Shown here in pieces: positions 36,025 through 36,826 of a stretch of DNA of 36,826 bases (within the stretch, counting starts at the first letter, position 1; each line of letters starts with the position of its first letter). Origin of the DNA: Thauera sp. GTDB lineage: Bacteria > Pseudomonadota > Gammaproteobacteria > Burkholderiales > Rhodocyclaceae. The position numbers and the translations under genes were made by a program. Where the stretch lies: NCBI GenBank assembly GCA_017302295.1, contig JAFLDS010000028.1, positions 1 to 36,826 on the forward strand, given 5' to 3'. The notes below the pieces were generated by a model. It was not told the origin of the DNA. It saw only the letters and a program-made list of their open reading frames with translations, and did no database searches.

Positions 36025-36585
36025 TCAGTCATCCGTTCTCAGGTATTGGTACAGGGTTTCGCGGCTGATGCCGAACTCGCGGGCGAGCTTGGCTTTCTGC
36101 TCGCCGGCGGCAGCCCGCCGGCGCAGCTCGGCCCCCCGTTCCGGCGACAGCGCCTTCTTGCGGCCCCGGTAGGCCCCGCGCTGCTTGGCGAGCGCGATCC
36201 CCTCGCGCTGCCGCTCGCGGATCAGGGCGCGCTCGAACTCGGCGAACGCGCCCATCACCGACAGCATCAGGTTCGCCATCGGCGAGTCCTCGCCGGTGAA
36301 GGTCAGGCTCTCCTTGACGAACTCGATGCGCACGCTGCGCCGGGTGAGCTTCTGCACCAGGCGGCGCAGGTCGTCGAGGTTGCGCGCCAGGCGGTCCATG
36401 CTGTGCACCACCACGGTGTCACCCTCGCGCACGAAGGCGAGCAGCCGTTCCAGCTCAGGGCGCTGGGTGTCCTTGCCCGACGCCTTGTCGGTGAACAGCC
36501 TGTCCACCGGCACATGCTCAAGCTGGCGTTCCGGGTTCTGATCGAAACTGCTGACGCGGACGTAGCCGATGCGCTGACCGTGCAA
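36025..36585 (-). CDS. tnpR: Serine resolvase TnpR
   Basis: This serine recombinase resolves cointegrates at res. The 186-residue protein is Tn21-like. It has an N-terminal catalytic domain with S12 in [31 protein letters not shown] (about 62-76), the long helix ([20 protein letters not shown]) and a C-terminal helix-turn-helix ([19 protein letters not shown]). The start is TTG at 36585, preceded by an almost perfect AGGAGGT site; no in-frame ATG gives a full N-terminus. It forms an operon with tnpA. Confidence 0.94.
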   Translation of the reverse strand: MHGQRIGYVRVSSFDQNPERQLEHVPVDRLFTDKASGKDTQRPELERLLAFVREGDTVVVHSMDRLARNLDDLRRLVQKLTRRSVRIEFVKESLTFTGEDSPMANLMLSVMGAFAEFERALIRERQREGIALAKQRGAYRGRKKALSPERGAELRRRAAAGEQKAKLAREFGISRETLYQYLRTDD

Positions 36586-36599
36586 GGTGACCTCCTGAA

Positions 36600-36730
36600 T
36601 GGAAAGTGTCAGGAAGAAATCTATAACCCTTGACGGGGCGTGTCAATCAATTCTGAATGTGACTCTATTCTGACGCTTTCGCGCGGGATGGTCTGACGCT
36701 AGGTTAGGGTATGCTTCAAATTGACACAAA
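36600..36730. promoter_or_regulatory. Probable res site and divergent promoters
   Basis: The 161-bp gap between tnpR and the next gene is AT-richer than its surroundings. It has repeated TGTCA/TGAC half-sites: TGTCA 36607, TGACG 36631, TGTCA 36641, TGAC 36660, TGACG 36671, TGACG 36694 and TTGACA 36721. This is the position and style of the three-subsite res of Tn21-like elements. Exact subsite limits and the crossover cannot be set by eye. It must also contain promoters for tnpR (-) and the transporter (+). Confidence 0.6.
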
Positions 36731-36746
36731 GGAGCGAAATACAGAC

Positions 36747-36826
36747 ATGCAAGACATCCGGGAAATATTCGAGAGGCACCAAGTCGGCATTTACTTCGCG
36801 GCCGTTGTGTTGGCTGCGCTTGTCGC
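36747..36826 (+). CDS. Probable arsenic-resistance/bile-acid:sodium symporter-type transporter, 3'-truncated by window
   Basis: Only 26 codons are visible, starting ATG 36747 behind AGGAG (36730-36734). The peptide begins MQDIREIFERHQVGIYF and turns into a hydrophobic segment (AAVVLAALV). This resembles the starts of transporters annotated as arsenic resistance proteins of the BASS/Acr3-like group carried by Tn3-type transposons. The assignment rests on recall of the N-terminus alone and is tentative. It is transcribed divergently from tnpR, across the res region. Confidence 0.45.
   Translation, partial: MQDIREIFERHQVGIYFAAVVLAALV

Larger units (their letters stand above)
32642..36826. mobile_element. 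Tn3-family (Tn21-like) transposon, one end and core; other end outside window
   Basis: The element contains the terminal repeat (32642-32679), ynfA, tnpA, tnpR, a res region and the beginning of a transport gene. Both transposition genes read toward the end inside this window. The passenger genes sit on both sides: ynfA between tnpA and the end, and the transporter divergent from tnpR. The remaining part and the second inverted repeat lie downstream of 36826, so total size is unknown. Confidence 0.85.

Overview
The window looks like a chromosome segment of a high-GC betaproteobacterium. A Rhodocyclales/Zoogloeaceae member (Thauera, Azoarcus or Aromatoleum type) is the best guess, from the strongly GC-biased third positions and the mix of genes: a phaA-phaB PHB pair, a fused PntA, a Lld/Lut lactate operon and a betaproteobacterial copper island. 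No rRNA or tRNA gene is present to fix the taxon.

Layout. (1) 1-11450 is core metabolism, all on the + strand: the 3' part of a dihydrolipoamide dehydrogenase, phaA, phaB, pntA-pntB (proton-translocating transhydrogenase), a lactate permease and the three-gene LldEFG/LutABC L-lactate oxidation operon. Together they describe lactate uptake, oxidation to pyruvate and acetyl-CoA, storage as PHB, and NADPH supply for the reductase. (2) 11451-14160 is a short remnant of an integrative and conjugative element (ICE): a DUF3577 (STY4534-type) protein, a DUF3275 protein and a DUF932 protein whose C-terminus looks frameshifted. They sit among hairpin-rich leaders. No integrase, relaxase or att site is visible. 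(3) 14557-32598 is a large copper (probably Cu/Ag) resistance island. CopS-CopR and a DUF411 protein lie on the - strand. On the + strand are three consecutive blocks: Met-rich protein, small secreted protein, lipoprotein outer-membrane factor, multicopper oxidase and cupredoxin; then CusF-like protein and CusC-CusB-CusA; then a 47-aa protein, DUF2933 protein, cytochrome c, P1B-ATPase, second DUF2933 protein and an isoprenylcysteine-methyltransferase-like membrane protein. (4) 32642-36826 is one end of a Tn3-family (Tn21-like) transposon: terminal inverted repeat, ynfA passenger, tnpA, tnpR, a res region, and the first codons of a probable arsenic/bile-acid-symporter-type transporter running off the window.

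The most informative non-coding signal is a 27-bp element, left arm CTKAC, core GAAATGTAAT, right arm GTCAG, found upstream of each of the four copper transcription blocks. In all four copies the gap from the right arm to a -10-like hexamer is exactly 22 bp. This marks the likely CopR regulon and splits the island into four promoters. Two copies overlap the stop codon of the preceding gene. All family assignments come from reading the translated sequence; no database search was run.
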